From: Bacteroides sp.
Lineage (GTDB): Bacteria > Bacteroidota > Bacteroidia > Bacteroidales > Bacteroidaceae
Assembly: GCA_015060705.1 (NCBI GenBank)
Contig: SUXY01000010.1
Span: 1-60,497, forward strand
Length of the DNA stretch: 60,497 nt
Direction: 5' to 3'
A program made the position numbers and the translations under genes. Shown here piece by piece: positions 7,511 to 16,539 of this stretch. A model generated the notes under the pieces. The model saw nothing but the letters and a program-made list of their open reading frames with translations. It did no database searches and had not been told where the DNA came from. Every line of letters begins with the position of its first letter. Position 1 is the first letter of the stretch.

Positions 7511-8740
7511 ATGAAACTTAGATTATTATTTATCACTCTCACACTGTCAAGTCTTTTTGGAGGTGGTGAGGTTTACGCTCAAAAAATACAAACTCTTACA
7601 AATGAAGCAATCGAAAACTATCTTTTCGACCAACAATACCACGCATACAGAACTGGCCGATTAAATAAAGAAAACGGTGTTGGCAAAAGATGGTATCATC
7701 GATTTACATTGATGCACATTACAGACGTACACGCAAATTATGATTTAATCAGACAAGCTTTCCGGAGCAATAAAGGACATTTCAATGTTATCTGTAATAC
7801 AGGCGATGACGCAAATGGGTGTGAAGTGAAGGATGCACCGACTGTCATCAACACACTTGACTCAATTTCAACGATTATAAAGACATCAAATGTACACAAT
7901 ACTCCTTACATCAATGTAAAAGGGAACCATGATGTGACGGGTATAACCAATGCCGACTATTTCGACCGCATGTGCACAACTATGCATAACTTCCACAAAC
8001 CGGTTTGGGGCAATGCCGAAGAGAATAAGGCATATGGATATATGGACATCAAGGCGAACGACCTGATGGGGTCATTCCGTCTGATATTTTTGGATCCTTT
8101 CGACTACAACGACGGTGAGTTTGGAGCCAAATACCCATTCATTTCGGCTGTATTCTCGCAAAAACAAATCGATTGGTTTATCGATACAATGGTAGATGCA
8201 GCAAACAAAGGACTGAACGTTATCACCATGATGCATTACTCATTTGGCGACTCTCCTATTTTCAGTGAAGAGAATGCTTGTCCGGATGCCGACTACTTTC
8301 AGGATGCTTTTATGATTCCAGACATCATCGATGCCATACAGAACAAGTCCAAAATGGAGGTCGAATATAAAGACAAGGCAGATACACATAACATCAGTAT
8401 AAAGCGCGACTTTTCTAAAGTAAAAGATTTAAAATATGTCTGCCACCTCTTTGGTCATATCCATAGCAAAAATGCCTATCAATGCCAACGGAGCGACGGT
8501 TCGAAGAAGTATAACATGTTGATGCTTGGAGAGATGTCGCTGTCAAGTGGTGGTACTGCCGTCAACATGGTATATAAAGACCAAGACAATCCCATTTATA
8601 GCGCTTTCTCCACATTGTGCATTGATACGATTGAGAAGAAAATCTATCGAATCTCGTTTGGACCATATTTGCGACACGACAAGTCCAACTCTTTGTCAGA
8701 CCGCACAATGGTATTCAACTACGATTTTAGAGAGAAATAA
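7511..8740 (+). CDS. Secreted calcineurin-like metallophosphoesterase
   Basis: This 409-residue protein starts with a signal peptide (residues 1-23, ending VYAQ), so it acts in the periplasm or outside the cell. Metal ligands are TDVH (71-74), GD (98-99), GNHD (138-141), MMHYS (about 237) and GHIH (about 317). The spacing is larger than in the two small phosphoesterases at 3303-4726, and it is not a close copy of them. The substrate is unknown; exported enzymes of this fold often act on sugar phosphates, nucleotides or phospholipid head groups. It is expressed from its own promoter and is probably not in an operon with the next gene, 81 bases away. Confidence 0.88.
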   Translation: MKLRLLFITLTLSSLFGGGEVYAQKIQTLTNEAIENYLFDQQYHAYRTGRLNKENGVGKRWYHRFTLMHITDVHANYDLIRQAFRSNKGHFNVICNTGDDANGCEVKDAPTVINTLDSISTIIKTSNVHNTPYINVKGNHDVTGITNADYFDRMCTTMHNFHKPVWGNAEENKAYGYMDIKANDLMGSFRLIFLDPFDYNDGEFGAKYPFISAVFSQKQIDWFIDTMVDAANKGLNVITMMHYSFGDSPIFSEENACPDADYFQDAFMIPDIIDAIQNKSKMEVEYKDKADTHNISIKRDFSKVKDLKYVCHLFGHIHSKNAYQCQRSDGSKKYNMLMLGEMSLSSGGTAVNMVYKDQDNPIYSAFSTLCIDTIEKKIYRISFGPYLRHDKSNSLSDRTMVFNYDFREK

Positions 8741-8821
8741 TACAAAGATTGCCTATATTCTGAGATTGTAGAAAAGCTTATGACAGAATAATAATAAACA
8801 ACAAGTAATGAGAATACTCCT

Positions 8822-9385
8822 ATGAAAAGCTTTGGACAAAAACCGTGGGTTCTCCCACAACCAGTATTGATTATTGGCACATACAATAGTGACGGTACCC
8901 CTAATGCCATGAATGCAGCATGGGGTGGACAATGGGATAGTAAGGAAATTATGATTAGCATGGGTTCGCATGCAACCACGGAGAACCTTGCCCGTTGCAA
9001 TGAATTTACTGTAGCCTTTGCTACTAAAAATACAATGGTGGCATCGGATTTTGTGGGCATCGTCAGTGCAAAGAACGATCCTCAGAAGATGGAAAAGACA
9101 GGATGGATAGCTGTAAAGTCCGAAAACGTGAACGCTCCTGTATTCACCGATTTCCCCATGACTTTGGAATGCCGTATTCTCCGCAAAATTGATGAAACAG
9201 AGGATGGATACAACATTATTGCTGAAATTATTAACATACTCGTTGATGAAAACTATTTAGCACAAGACGGGAAACCTGATGTAGAGAAGATGCAACTCAT
9301 TACTTATGAGCCTGTTCATCATGGTTATCAAGTCATAGGCGAACGTGTAGGAAATGCTTTTGCTGATGGTAAGACATTAAAATAA
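8822..9385 (+). CDS. Flavin reductase-like FMN-binding protein
   Basis: This 187-residue cytoplasmic protein matches the split-barrel flavin reductase pattern. It has an N-terminal PQPVLIIGTYNSDGTPNAMN strand/loop, AAWGGQWDSKEIMI, then SHATTENLARCNEFTVAF, where FMN is held, and a GIVSAKNDPQKMEKTG region. Such proteins reduce flavins or bind FMN as the electron carrier. It is followed after 16 bases by an aldo/keto reductase, and the pair probably forms a redox operon. The physiological acceptor is unknown. Confidence 0.85.
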   Translation: MKSFGQKPWVLPQPVLIIGTYNSDGTPNAMNAAWGGQWDSKEIMISMGSHATTENLARCNEFTVAFATKNTMVASDFVGIVSAKNDPQKMEKTGWIAVKSENVNAPVFTDFPMTLECRILRKIDETEDGYNIIAEIINILVDENYLAQDGKPDVEKMQLITYEPVHHGYQVIGERVGNAFADGKTLK

Positions 9386-9401
9386 CACATATAGATTGCA
9401 T

Positions 9402-10415
9402 ATGATAAAGCCTATTTACTCCCCTGCAACCGACCGTTACGAAAACGGAATGAAGTACCGCCGTTGCGGAAAGAGCGGTATTTTTTTGCCCGAAATATCT
9501 TTGGGACTCTGGCACAACTTCGGCGATGTGAACACTCTCTCCAACTCCATGGACATGGCACATTATGCTTTCGACCATGGTATCTGTCACTTCGACTTAG
9601 CCAACAACTATGGCCCTTCATATGGCTCTGCCGAAGAAACATTCGGACTCATTATGAAGAAGTCGTTCATACCTTACCGCGACGAGTTATTCATCTCTTC
9701 GAAAGCTGGTTACGACATGTGGCCGGGGCCTTACGGAAATTGGGGCTCACGCAAATACCTTATGGCAAGTCTAAACCAAAGTCTGAAACGAATGAACCTA
9801 GAGTATGTAGACCTGTTTTATAGTCATCGATACGATCCGGAAACACCTTTGGAAGAAACCCTTCAGGCATTGGTAGACATCGTACGTCAAGGAAAAGCAC
9901 TATATGTAGGTATCTCTCGTTGGCCAAAGGAAGCCGCACAAGTAGCTTACAACTACTTGGCTGAACACGATGTGCCTTGTCTTATTTACCAAGGATGCTA
10001 CAACCTAATCAACCGCGAACCAGAGGAAATGGGTGTCTTAAAACAGGCCAAGGAAAATGGTGCCGGATTCATTGTGTTCTCTCCATTAGCACAAGGACTA
10101 CTCACCGATCGATATTTGAACGGAATTCCGACAGATTCCCGCATTGCCAATGGCGGACACCTTAAAAAGGAAGCGCTCACCGAAAAAAGACTCAATCAAA
10201 TTAAGGTCTTGAACGAAATAGCTCTCCGTCGAGGACAGACGTTGGCCGAAATGGCTTTAAGCTGGATTCTAAAAGACAATTATGTAACCAGTGTCATCAT
10301 CGGTTCTAGTTCAGTCGATCAGATACAAAAGAATTTGAAAGCATTGAATGGTGCTCCATTTAGTGCAGAAGAATTGCAGGAGATTGAAAACGTATGCACT
10401 GAAAAAACACAATAG
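9402..10415 (+). CDS. Aldo/keto reductase (YghZ-like)
   Basis: This 337-residue protein starts at ATG 9402; a TTG two codons earlier is less likely. It has the AKR barrel with catalytic Asp (FDLANNYG, about 66-73), Tyr in NNYG, Lys in ISSKAGYD (about 105) and His in FYSHRYD (about 139). The NADPH loop IIGSSSVDQI lies near residue 302. The pattern WPGPYGNWGSRKYL is typical of the AKR14/YghZ group, which reduces glyceraldehyde 3-phosphate and methylglyoxal in E. coli. A detoxification role with the flavin reductase is inferred. Confidence 0.9.
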   Translation: MIKPIYSPATDRYENGMKYRRCGKSGIFLPEISLGLWHNFGDVNTLSNSMDMAHYAFDHGICHFDLANNYGPSYGSAEETFGLIMKKSFIPYRDELFISSKAGYDMWPGPYGNWGSRKYLMASLNQSLKRMNLEYVDLFYSHRYDPETPLEETLQALVDIVRQGKALYVGISRWPKEAAQVAYNYLAEHDVPCLIYQGCYNLINREPEEMGVLKQAKENGAGFIVFSPLAQGLLTDRYLNGIPTDSRIANGGHLKKEALTEKRLNQIKVLNEIALRRGQTLAEMALSWILKDNYVTSVIIGSSSVDQIQKNLKALNGAPFSAEELQEIENVCTEKTQ

Positions 10416-10456
10416 ATGTTACGATTATAAATGAACGATCATTCATAATAACAAAT

Positions 10457-10497
10457 ATTCAATGAGAGGATAACAGTATACATTCCTCTCATTGAAT
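10457..10497. terminator. Bidirectional terminator
   Basis: ATTCAATGAGAGG (10457-10469) pairs perfectly with CCTCTCATTGAAT (10485-10497), between the convergent aldo/keto reductase and YciI-like genes. Confidence 0.7.
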
Positions 10498-10531
10498 AAA
10501 GACTACTTCTGATAAACACTATGCCAGTATA

Positions 10532-10822
10532 TCAAAGACGTTCCCCTAGGGCGTAAACCACATTCATACGTTCGACAGTAATTTTTTCCCATACATGCTC
10601 CTGAACGTAGATTTCGTTTGCAAGGTATTCATCTACTTCTTCACGACTCTGAAATTCCATGACAAGAACAGAACCTTTCAAATGACCTTCTTCATCCAAC
10701 AGACCACCCGCACAAACAAGGTGCTTTTTCAATCGTTCCATTCCCTCCAGATGACGAGGACGCACTTCCATTCTCTTATCCAGCATTCCTTCGCCATCAT
10801 AAGCTGTTATAACAAATTGCAT
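10532..10822 (-). CDS. YciI-like protein
   Basis: This 96-residue protein starts MQFVITAYDGEG and contains RPRHLEGM (22-29) with the conserved His, GGLLDEEG and the GSVLVMEF strand. This is the YciI dimeric alpha/beta barrel pattern. Family members include dehalogenase-like and muconolactone-isomerase-like enzymes, and the His/Asp pair is seen here. The exact reaction is unknown. It lies 66 bases downstream of the PTS IIC-like gene on the same strand and may be co-transcribed. Confidence 0.8.
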   Translation of the reverse strand: MQFVITAYDGEGMLDKRMEVRPRHLEGMERLKKHLVCAGGLLDEEGHLKGSVLVMEFQSREEVDEYLANEIYVQEHVWEKITVERMNVVYALGERL

Positions 10823-10888
10823 AATTATAAATCAGTTTATTGTTAATAATCTTATTAAATTCAATCCTTCAACAATCCTTGCTTTGTA

Positions 10889-11908
10889 TTATCCCCGAAG
10901 TTTCATATCACCATCCTTTACCCATCCTATTCGCTTCATAATGAAGTGGAAGAAAAGACTGAGAATAGCAGGAGCTATGAAATAAAGACCGATGATTTCT
11001 ACTAAGAGGATGCCGTGGTCAGTGGTAGCTGCCATGGTATCCCAACACCCAAGAGGACCAACAAGACCTGCGGTTCCCATACCTGCACCAGCAGCATTAT
11101 TGGTCATCTTGAGCCACATGGTTGAAACAGGACCTAGTATTGCAGAACTAAGGGTCGGAGCCAACCATATAATAGGTTTACGTGCTATATTACCAATTTG
11201 CAACATCGATGTACCCAAGCCCTGCGAGATAAAGCCTCCCATACCATTATCCTTATAACTGATAACTGCAAAACCTATCATCTGTGCACAACATCCAGCT
11301 GTAGCCGCACCTGCAGCTAAACCTCCAATACCAATGGATATACAAAGAGCAGCCGAACTGATTGGAAGTGTAAGAAGGCAACCTACCGATACCGATACCA
11401 CCACTCCCATAATAAACGGATTAAGCATCGTTGCACGATTGATAACCGTTCCTAATGACATTACCCACTCATTTATCGGAACGCAACAATACTTGGCAAA
11501 CAGACCGCCTACAACAACCGCCACCAGAGGTGTAACAATGATATCAACCGGAGTACGCTTAGAGACAAGCGAACCGGCTTCTATCCCGACAATAGAAGCC
11601 AAGTAGGCTCCTATCGGACCGCCAAACTGATAACCGAGCGCACCTACAGCCACAGCAGATATCGTCACCAATGGGGCACATTTTAGACCGAAAGCAATAG
11701 CCATACCAATAGAACCACCAACAACAGGGGCAGATTGCAACAAAGTTGCAATATCTTTAAGAAAATCAAGTCCTGGAATTAGGGCAATCTGCTTAATGAT
11801 AAGGCCTAAGATAAGTGAGCAGAAAAGTCCCATGGCCATAAAGCTAAGTGCATCGACTATATATGTCTTGAAAAGTCGGCTAATAATAGATTGCTGTTTC
11901 TTGTTCAT
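10889..11908 (-). CDS. PTS IIC-like membrane protein (PTS_EIIC_2 type)
   Basis: This 339-residue inner-membrane protein has about nine to ten hydrophobic segments with Gly-rich loops (GGSIGMAIAFGLKCAP, GPIGAYLASIVGIEAG, GLGTSMLQIGN). The pattern matches the PTS_EIIC_2 family of sugar-transporter IIC-like proteins. No IIA, IIB, HPr or enzyme I gene is nearby, and Bacteroidales usually lack a complete sugar PTS. It is therefore unlikely to work as a classical phosphotransferase; a phosphorylation-independent transporter is more likely. Substrate unknown. Confidence 0.75.
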   Translation of the reverse strand: MNKKQQSIISRLFKTYIVDALSFMAMGLFCSLILGLIIKQIALIPGLDFLKDIATLLQSAPVVGGSIGMAIAFGLKCAPLVTISAVAVGALGYQFGGPIGAYLASIVGIEAGSLVSKRTPVDIIVTPLVAVVVGGLFAKYCCVPINEWVMSLGTVINRATMLNPFIMGVVVSVSVGCLLTLPISSAALCISIGIGGLAAGAATAGCCAQMIGFAVISYKDNGMGGFISQGLGTSMLQIGNIARKPIIWLAPTLSSAILGPVSTMWLKMTNNAAGAGMGTAGLVGPLGCWDTMAATTDHGILLVEIIGLYFIAPAILSLFFHFIMKRIGWVKDGDMKLRG

Positions 11909-12034
11909 AGATTATACTTTCATTAAACTATAACAAAAATAAACATTTATACATAATCTTCATAATAAACCTACTCAAATTTCACTTTTTAACAAACAAT
12001 CCCAATAGAATCAACTACTTCTCTATAAAAAGAC

Positions 12035-12042
12035 TATCTTTG
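12035..12042 (+). promoter_or_regulatory. -7 box for ketopantoate reductase
   Basis: TATCTTTG matches TAnnTTTG, about 60 bases before the ATG at 12101; no clear -33 box. Confidence 0.45.
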
Positions 12043-12100
12043 TACCGATACCTAACCAATAATACTACATTAATCATTTCAAAACTATAGTATAAATTAT

Positions 12101-13114
12101 ATGGAAACAAAGCGTATAGCTATCTATGGTGCCGGATCGTTAGGCACAATTCTAGGTGCATATATCAGTAAAGCGGGAGTGAAAATCGAACTGATCAACC
12201 GCAATAAGTCTCATGTAGAAGCCCTACAGACAAAAGGTGCACAGGTTACTGGAACCGTGCAATTCACACAACAAGTAACAGCTTATACCCCCAGTGAAAT
12301 GAAGGGTACTTACGATATACTTTTCCTCATGACCAAGCAACAACACAACCAAGAGGTCGTGCAAATGCTCAAAGATTATCTGGCTGATGACGGAGTATTG
12401 GTAACCTTTCAAAATGGACTTCCCGAGATGCAGATAGCCGAAGTGCTGGGCGAAGAGCGGGTATTGGGTTGTACCGTAGCATGGGGAGCCACTCTCCAAG
12501 CACCAGGTATCTGTGAACTAACCAGCGAACCCGATGCCCTCTCCTTCTCATTGGGAGCTATTTCTCAAAAAAGAAGCAAGCATTTCGATAAGGTAAAGGA
12601 AGTATTGGAACTGATGGGAACGGTAGATGTAGAAGACAATTTTATCGGTACCCGATGGAGCAAACTACTTATCAACGCAGCTTTTTCAGGTATGAGTGCT
12701 GTTTTGGGATGTACTTTCGGAGAAGCCGCTCAACCACGTGATTCACGTCGTATCGTCCAAGCTTTAATCAAGGAGTGTATCGATGTTTGTAAGGTTGGTG
12801 GTATCCGTATCGAGCCCGTACAAGGGAAAGACATTGTAAAGTTGCTCGACTACAACAATGCCATAAAACGGGCTTTCTCGTTCTTTATTATTCCAATTGC
12901 TATCCGTAAACATGCCAAGCTGAAAGCAAGTATGCTGCAGGATTTGGAAAAAGGTAAACAGACGGAAGTAGATGCCATCAACGGAGCGGTGTCTAAATAT
13001 GGGAAAATGGTAGGATTCCCTACTCCTATGAACGACCGAGTGGTAGAAATCATTCACCAAATAGAAAAGGGTGAGTTAAAACCTTGCTTTGATAATCTGA
13101 AATGTTTCCACTAA
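12101..13114 (+). CDS. panE: Ketopantoate reductase family protein
   Basis: This 337-residue protein is expected to reduce 2-dehydropantoate to pantoate with NADPH in pantothenate/CoA synthesis. The N-terminal Rossmann motif is IYGAGSLGTILGAY (8-21). KQQHN (about 79) and FQNGLPE (about 107-113) fit the ApbA/PanE pattern, and WSKLLINAAFSG (from about 187) carries the conserved Lys and Asn. The C-terminal TPMNDRVVEII closes the fold. The family also includes relatives with other substrates, so the name is likely but not proven. It stands alone and converges with galE. Confidence 0.82.
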   Translation: METKRIAIYGAGSLGTILGAYISKAGVKIELINRNKSHVEALQTKGAQVTGTVQFTQQVTAYTPSEMKGTYDILFLMTKQQHNQEVVQMLKDYLADDGVLVTFQNGLPEMQIAEVLGEERVLGCTVAWGATLQAPGICELTSEPDALSFSLGAISQKRSKHFDKVKEVLELMGTVDVEDNFIGTRWSKLLINAAFSGMSAVLGCTFGEAAQPRDSRRIVQALIKECIDVCKVGGIRIEPVQGKDIVKLLDYNNAIKRAFSFFIIPIAIRKHAKLKASMLQDLEKGKQTEVDAINGAVSKYGKMVGFPTPMNDRVVEIIHQIEKGELKPCFDNLKCFH

Positions 13115-13120
13115 AAAATA

Positions 13121-13149
13121 AAAAGGGTATCCATTACGGATACCCTTTT
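13121..13149. terminator. Bidirectional terminator panE/galE
   Basis: AAAAGGGTATCC pairs perfectly with GGATACCCTTTT around a five-base loop, between convergent stops. Confidence 0.85.
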
Positions 13150-13177
13150 ATTATACGAATGAATCATTTACAATCGC

Positions 13178-14194
13178 TTATTCTTCAAATCCATTCGGAT
13201 TATTCTTCTGCCAATTCCAGCTGTCGCGACACATTTCTTCAATACCGAACTCAGCTTTCCAGCCCAATTCAGCTTCAGCCTTTGCTGGATTACAATAGCA
13301 AGTTGCGATATCACCCGGACGACGTGGCTTGATAGAATAAGGAACAGGAACCCCATTTGACTTTTCAAATGCTTTCACAACATCCAATACAGAATAGCCG
13401 TGACCTGTACCGATGTTATAGATAGCAATACCCTTCTTTTCAACGATAGCCTTCAAAGCTGCAACGTGAGCACGGGCAAGGTCTACTACGTGAATATAGT
13501 CACGTACACCTGTACCATCATGAGTATCATAATCATTACCGAATACACCGAGTTCAGCACGCTTACCAACAGCAGTCTGAGTAATATAAGGCATCAAGTT
13601 GTTAGGAATACCATTTGGGTTTTCACCGATAGTACCGCTCTTGTGAGCACCAATCGGATTAAAGTAGCGAAGCAATACCACATTCCATTCATTATCTGCT
13701 TTCTGAACATCCATCAAGACTTCTTCAAGCATAGACTTAGTCTGTCCATAAGGATTTGTACAATGGCCCTTTGGACATTGTTCTGTGATAGGAATGATAG
13801 CTGGGTCACCATAAACAGTTGCACTGGAAGAGAAGATGATATTCTTACAACCATTCTTACGCATTACATCCAAAAGAACGAAAGTACCATTCATATTGTT
13901 TTCGTAATATTCCAAAGGCTTAGCGCAACTTTCACCAACAGCCTTCAAACCAGCAAAGTGGATACAAGCATCAAACTTGTGTTCATCAAACACCTTCTGC
14001 ATTCCTTCACGGTCGCGGATATCTACCTTATAAAAAGGAACATCCTTACCAATGATTTTAGCAACACGCTTCAATGAAATTGGAGATGAGTTATCAAGGT
14101 TATCAACTACTACTGCCTCGTGACCGGCTTCAGTCAATTCAATCAAGGTGTGACTTCCAATGAAGCCTGCACCACCAGTTAACAGGATTTTCAT
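13178..14194 (-). CDS. galE: UDP-glucose 4-epimerase
   Basis: This 338-residue enzyme interconverts UDP-glucose and UDP-galactose with bound NAD. The NAD motif GGAGFIGSH lies at 7-15, the catalytic Ser in FSSSATVYGDP (about 121-131), and the Tyr/Lys pair in NPYGQTKSM (about 145-153). The C-terminal GYSVLDVV and PRRPGDIATCYCNP are typical of GalE. Length matches E. coli GalE (338). It supplies UDP-galactose for glycans, including perhaps the polysaccharide locus at 36-52 kb. Its promoter holds a perfect palindrome between the two boxes. Confidence 0.95.
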   Translation of the reverse strand: MKILLTGGAGFIGSHTLIELTEAGHEAVVVDNLDNSSPISLKRVAKIIGKDVPFYKVDIRDREGMQKVFDEHKFDACIHFAGLKAVGESCAKPLEYYENNMNGTFVLLDVMRKNGCKNIIFSSSATVYGDPAIIPITEQCPKGHCTNPYGQTKSMLEEVLMDVQKADNEWNVVLLRYFNPIGAHKSGTIGENPNGIPNNLMPYITQTAVGKRAELGVFGNDYDTHDGTGVRDYIHVVDLARAHVAALKAIVEKKGIAIYNIGTGHGYSVLDVVKAFEKSNGVPVPYSIKPRRPGDIATCYCNPAKAEAELGWKAEFGIEEMCRDSWNWQKNNPNGFEE

Positions 14195-14226
14195 ATTTAT
14201 ATCGATTTTATTGATTTCTTTGGATA

Positions 14227-14257
14227 CAAAGTTAAAGATTCTTTTTAAGAATCCAAA
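14227..14257 (-). promoter_or_regulatory. galE promoter with palindromic operator
   Basis: The minus strand has TTTG (14257-14254), a 19-base spacer and TAACTTTG (14234-14227), a full Bacteroides promoter. The spacer holds the palindrome GATTCTTTTTAAGAATC (14237-14253) almost exactly. A repressor could bind there and block polymerase. Confidence 0.7.
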
Positions 14258-14281
14258 CTCTTTATCTGCTTTTTACATTCC

Positions 14282-15454
14282 TTATTCTTTTATGCACGCA
14301 TGGTAGATAGCATTGGTCAAGTTCTCCAGAAAACTCTTGCCCTTTACCGAGGTATAACCATTAGTCATAGCAACTATCCCCCAACCATCTGCCGGACTCC
14401 AAATCATGATGCTATTGAGACCATAAGCTCCTCCTGTATGACCAATAGGATAATGACCCGGCTGATTGTATTTCTCATCATCCATAAAATCAACAAACTC
14501 TTTCAAACAAAGTGCATATTGTTCTTCACCTTTATTTTGAATCATCCATACCGGTGTCTGCATAATTTTGGAACTTTCTTCCGAAATAATACGAATACCG
14601 TTATATTCTCCGTAGTTCATGTGCATCATCATATAAATAGCCAAATCGTGTGCAGATATCTTCACACCTCCGGTTGGCGAAAAGATAGGCGAAGAATAAC
14701 CGAATACATAGCTAGGCATCTCTTCCGAACGGCTTTTATAAGCGCCCTTCGATTCTACATAAGCACCATCTCTGAAATTATATAGAAGGGCAAACTTATT
14801 GGCATCCAACGAGTCGATATTGTGACCACCATACAATCCAAGTTTATGAATCACATTCTCTCTGACATAATCATCAAATCGCACTCCCGACACCTTTTCA
14901 AGAATGGTTCCAGCCAAATTAAGGCCCATATTGGAATAGTTGTATCCCTCTCCTGGCTTGTATTCGAAATAAGATTCAACACAATCACCATAAATAGCCG
15001 GATTCAAATGATCCAATGTAAAGTAATCTTCCTTATCTCGGATACTGGCCGTATGCGAGAGAACCATTTTCAAAGTAATCGGTATGTCCGGGTGATGAGG
15101 ATTTCTGATCTTGAAACCGATCAAATCACTGACATCGTCATCCAAAGAGAGAATTCCCTTATCTACCAATTGCAAAAGAGAAGTAGCCGTAAAGGATTTC
15201 GAAATGGAAGCAATTCGCATGACATCCTCATTGGTCAAAGGAGTTTTAGCTTCCAAATCCTTGTATCCAAACGATTCGTTATACACAATCTTACCATTCT
15301 TTACTACAGCAGCAGAAATACCTACCGCTTGGAATTCATTCATAACTTCGTTGATAGCTTGGCTAGTGAGTTCTTCACGGGAAGGGCCACAAGCTGTCAT
15401 CAGCAACAATGATAAAAGAATTACAACAAAAGATTGAATTTTAAGCATATTCAT
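14282..15454 (-). CDS. Beta-lactamase-fold serine hydrolase lipoprotein
   Basis: This 390-residue protein has a lipoprotein signal (LLLMTACGPS, Cys at about residue 22), so it is anchored to a membrane facing the periplasm or outside. The class C/AmpH-like fold shows the nucleophile motif SISKS (SxxK, about residue 88-91), YSN (about 172) as the second box and HTGG (about 352) in place of KTG. All three catalytic boxes are present. Such proteins act as esterases, D-amino-acid peptidases or peptidoglycan hydrolases more often than true beta-lactamases. It stands alone. Confidence 0.88.
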   Translation of the reverse strand: MNMLKIQSFVVILLSLLLMTACGPSREELTSQAINEVMNEFQAVGISAAVVKNGKIVYNESFGYKDLEAKTPLTNEDVMRIASISKSFTATSLLQLVDKGILSLDDDVSDLIGFKIRNPHHPDIPITLKMVLSHTASIRDKEDYFTLDHLNPAIYGDCVESYFEYKPGEGYNYSNMGLNLAGTILEKVSGVRFDDYVRENVIHKLGLYGGHNIDSLDANKFALLYNFRDGAYVESKGAYKSRSEEMPSYVFGYSSPIFSPTGGVKISAHDLAIYMMMHMNYGEYNGIRIISEESSKIMQTPVWMIQNKGEEQYALCLKEFVDFMDDEKYNQPGHYPIGHTGGAYGLNSIMIWSPADGWGIVAMTNGYTSVKGKSFLENLTNAIYHACIKE

Positions 15455-15612
15455 TTCTTAAATTAGTTAACATAAGGTAAAAGTATACATTTTCCTTCAT
15501 TATTATCCTATTTATAGGGAACATTTTTAGAATCGTAGTTAAAAAAGAATGTTTGTGAACATAAAACATCGATTTACATCTTCCGAAGTTACTTTGCAAA
15601 GAAAAAATAACT

Positions 15613-15620
15613 TACCTTTG
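15613..15620 (+). promoter_or_regulatory. -7 box for CoiA/ABC/DMT operon
   Basis: TACCTTTG lies 20 bases before the ATG at 15641. A TTTG is 16 bases upstream (15593-15596), a little close. Confidence 0.55.
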
Positions 15621-15640
15621 AAAAAACATCCTCGGAATCT

Positions 15641-16537
15641 ATGGCAAAGAAATTGTTACACACCCTTGGATATGATGAAGAAGGGAACATTCTCCATGTA
15701 GAATATGCCGAAAAAGGCAAACCATATACTTGTCCCCAATGTGGAGACCGAATTATCGCCCGAAACAACGGAACGATGCAACGCCCTCACTTCGCCCACT
15801 TTAAGAAATCCGACCAATGTAGTGGAGAATCCGTCCTCCATTACTATTTCTGTCTTCAAGCCATCCGACTCCTACAAAACTGCATCGACCAAAAGAATGA
15901 ATTCCATATTGAATGGTCATGCCCTTATTGTAACCGGAAATATTCCAAAGACTTGCTTCAACAAGTGGCTGCTATCTCTACTGATATGGTTATCGAAGGA
16001 CATCATCCAGACATCACTTTACTGGACAACAAAGGAAAGCCACTATTTGCCCTCAAGATCTTGATTCGCAAGAAACTGACGAAGAAAACCATTCACTTCT
16101 ACGAGGAAAAAGGAATCATTCTAATTCAATATCAGATAGAAGAAGAAGATTGGTTACAAGTAGAAAACAAACTGAAAAAACCAAATTCTGTCACATTCTG
16201 CGGCAATGGAGAATGTTACAATTTCCAATTCTACCAAAATGCCATCCGTAGAGAGTACTATTCCCAAAAGTTCAAGTGCAAGAAATGCGGAAAGGTTGTA
16301 GACGGATACATGGTTCGAAACACATCTGCACTTGGTATTATCGGTTTGGACAAACTACGCGATCATGAGAAACAAGATATTGTCAGCCAATTCTTCCGGG
16401 GAAAACGAGCGACCGTAGCCGATATCCTGGTATATGGCAAATGCCGTTGTATCCCTCATAGCAAGGGATTGGTATGTCTCAACAAATCGGATGACTTTAA
16501 AGAAGCCCGTCAAGGTAAAATCAACAAAAAGAAATAA
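15641..16537 (+). CDS. CoiA-like protein with zinc ribbons
   Basis: This 298-residue protein opens with a zinc-ribbon-like stretch (YTCPQCGDRI, 28-37) and RPHFAHFK with a later Cys, then ESVLHYYF, the pattern of competence protein CoiA. A second Cys pair lies at CPYCNRKY (about 94) and a third at CKKCGKV (about 213). The middle has the nuclease-like strand HHPDITLLDNKG followed by FALKI (about 124-145). In CoiA-type nucleases an acidic residue normally sits in the second strand; here ALK replaces it, so catalysis is doubtful. It starts a three-gene operon, two bases before an ABC exporter. Role unknown. Confidence 0.7.
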   Translation: MAKKLLHTLGYDEEGNILHVEYAEKGKPYTCPQCGDRIIARNNGTMQRPHFAHFKKSDQCSGESVLHYYFCLQAIRLLQNCIDQKNEFHIEWSCPYCNRKYSKDLLQQVAAISTDMVIEGHHPDITLLDNKGKPLFALKILIRKKLTKKTIHFYEEKGIILIQYQIEEEDWLQVENKLKKPNSVTFCGNGECYNFQFYQNAIRREYYSQKFKCKKCGKVVDGYMVRNTSALGIIGLDKLRDHEKQDIVSQFFRGKRATVADILVYGKCRCIPHSKGLVCLNKSDDFKEARQGKINKKK

Positions 16538-16539
16538 CG

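Noticed and set aside
14282-15454. True antibiotic-resistance beta-lactamase
   Set aside because: It is a lipoprotein with HTGG in place of KTG and no resistance context; an esterase or peptidase role is more likely.
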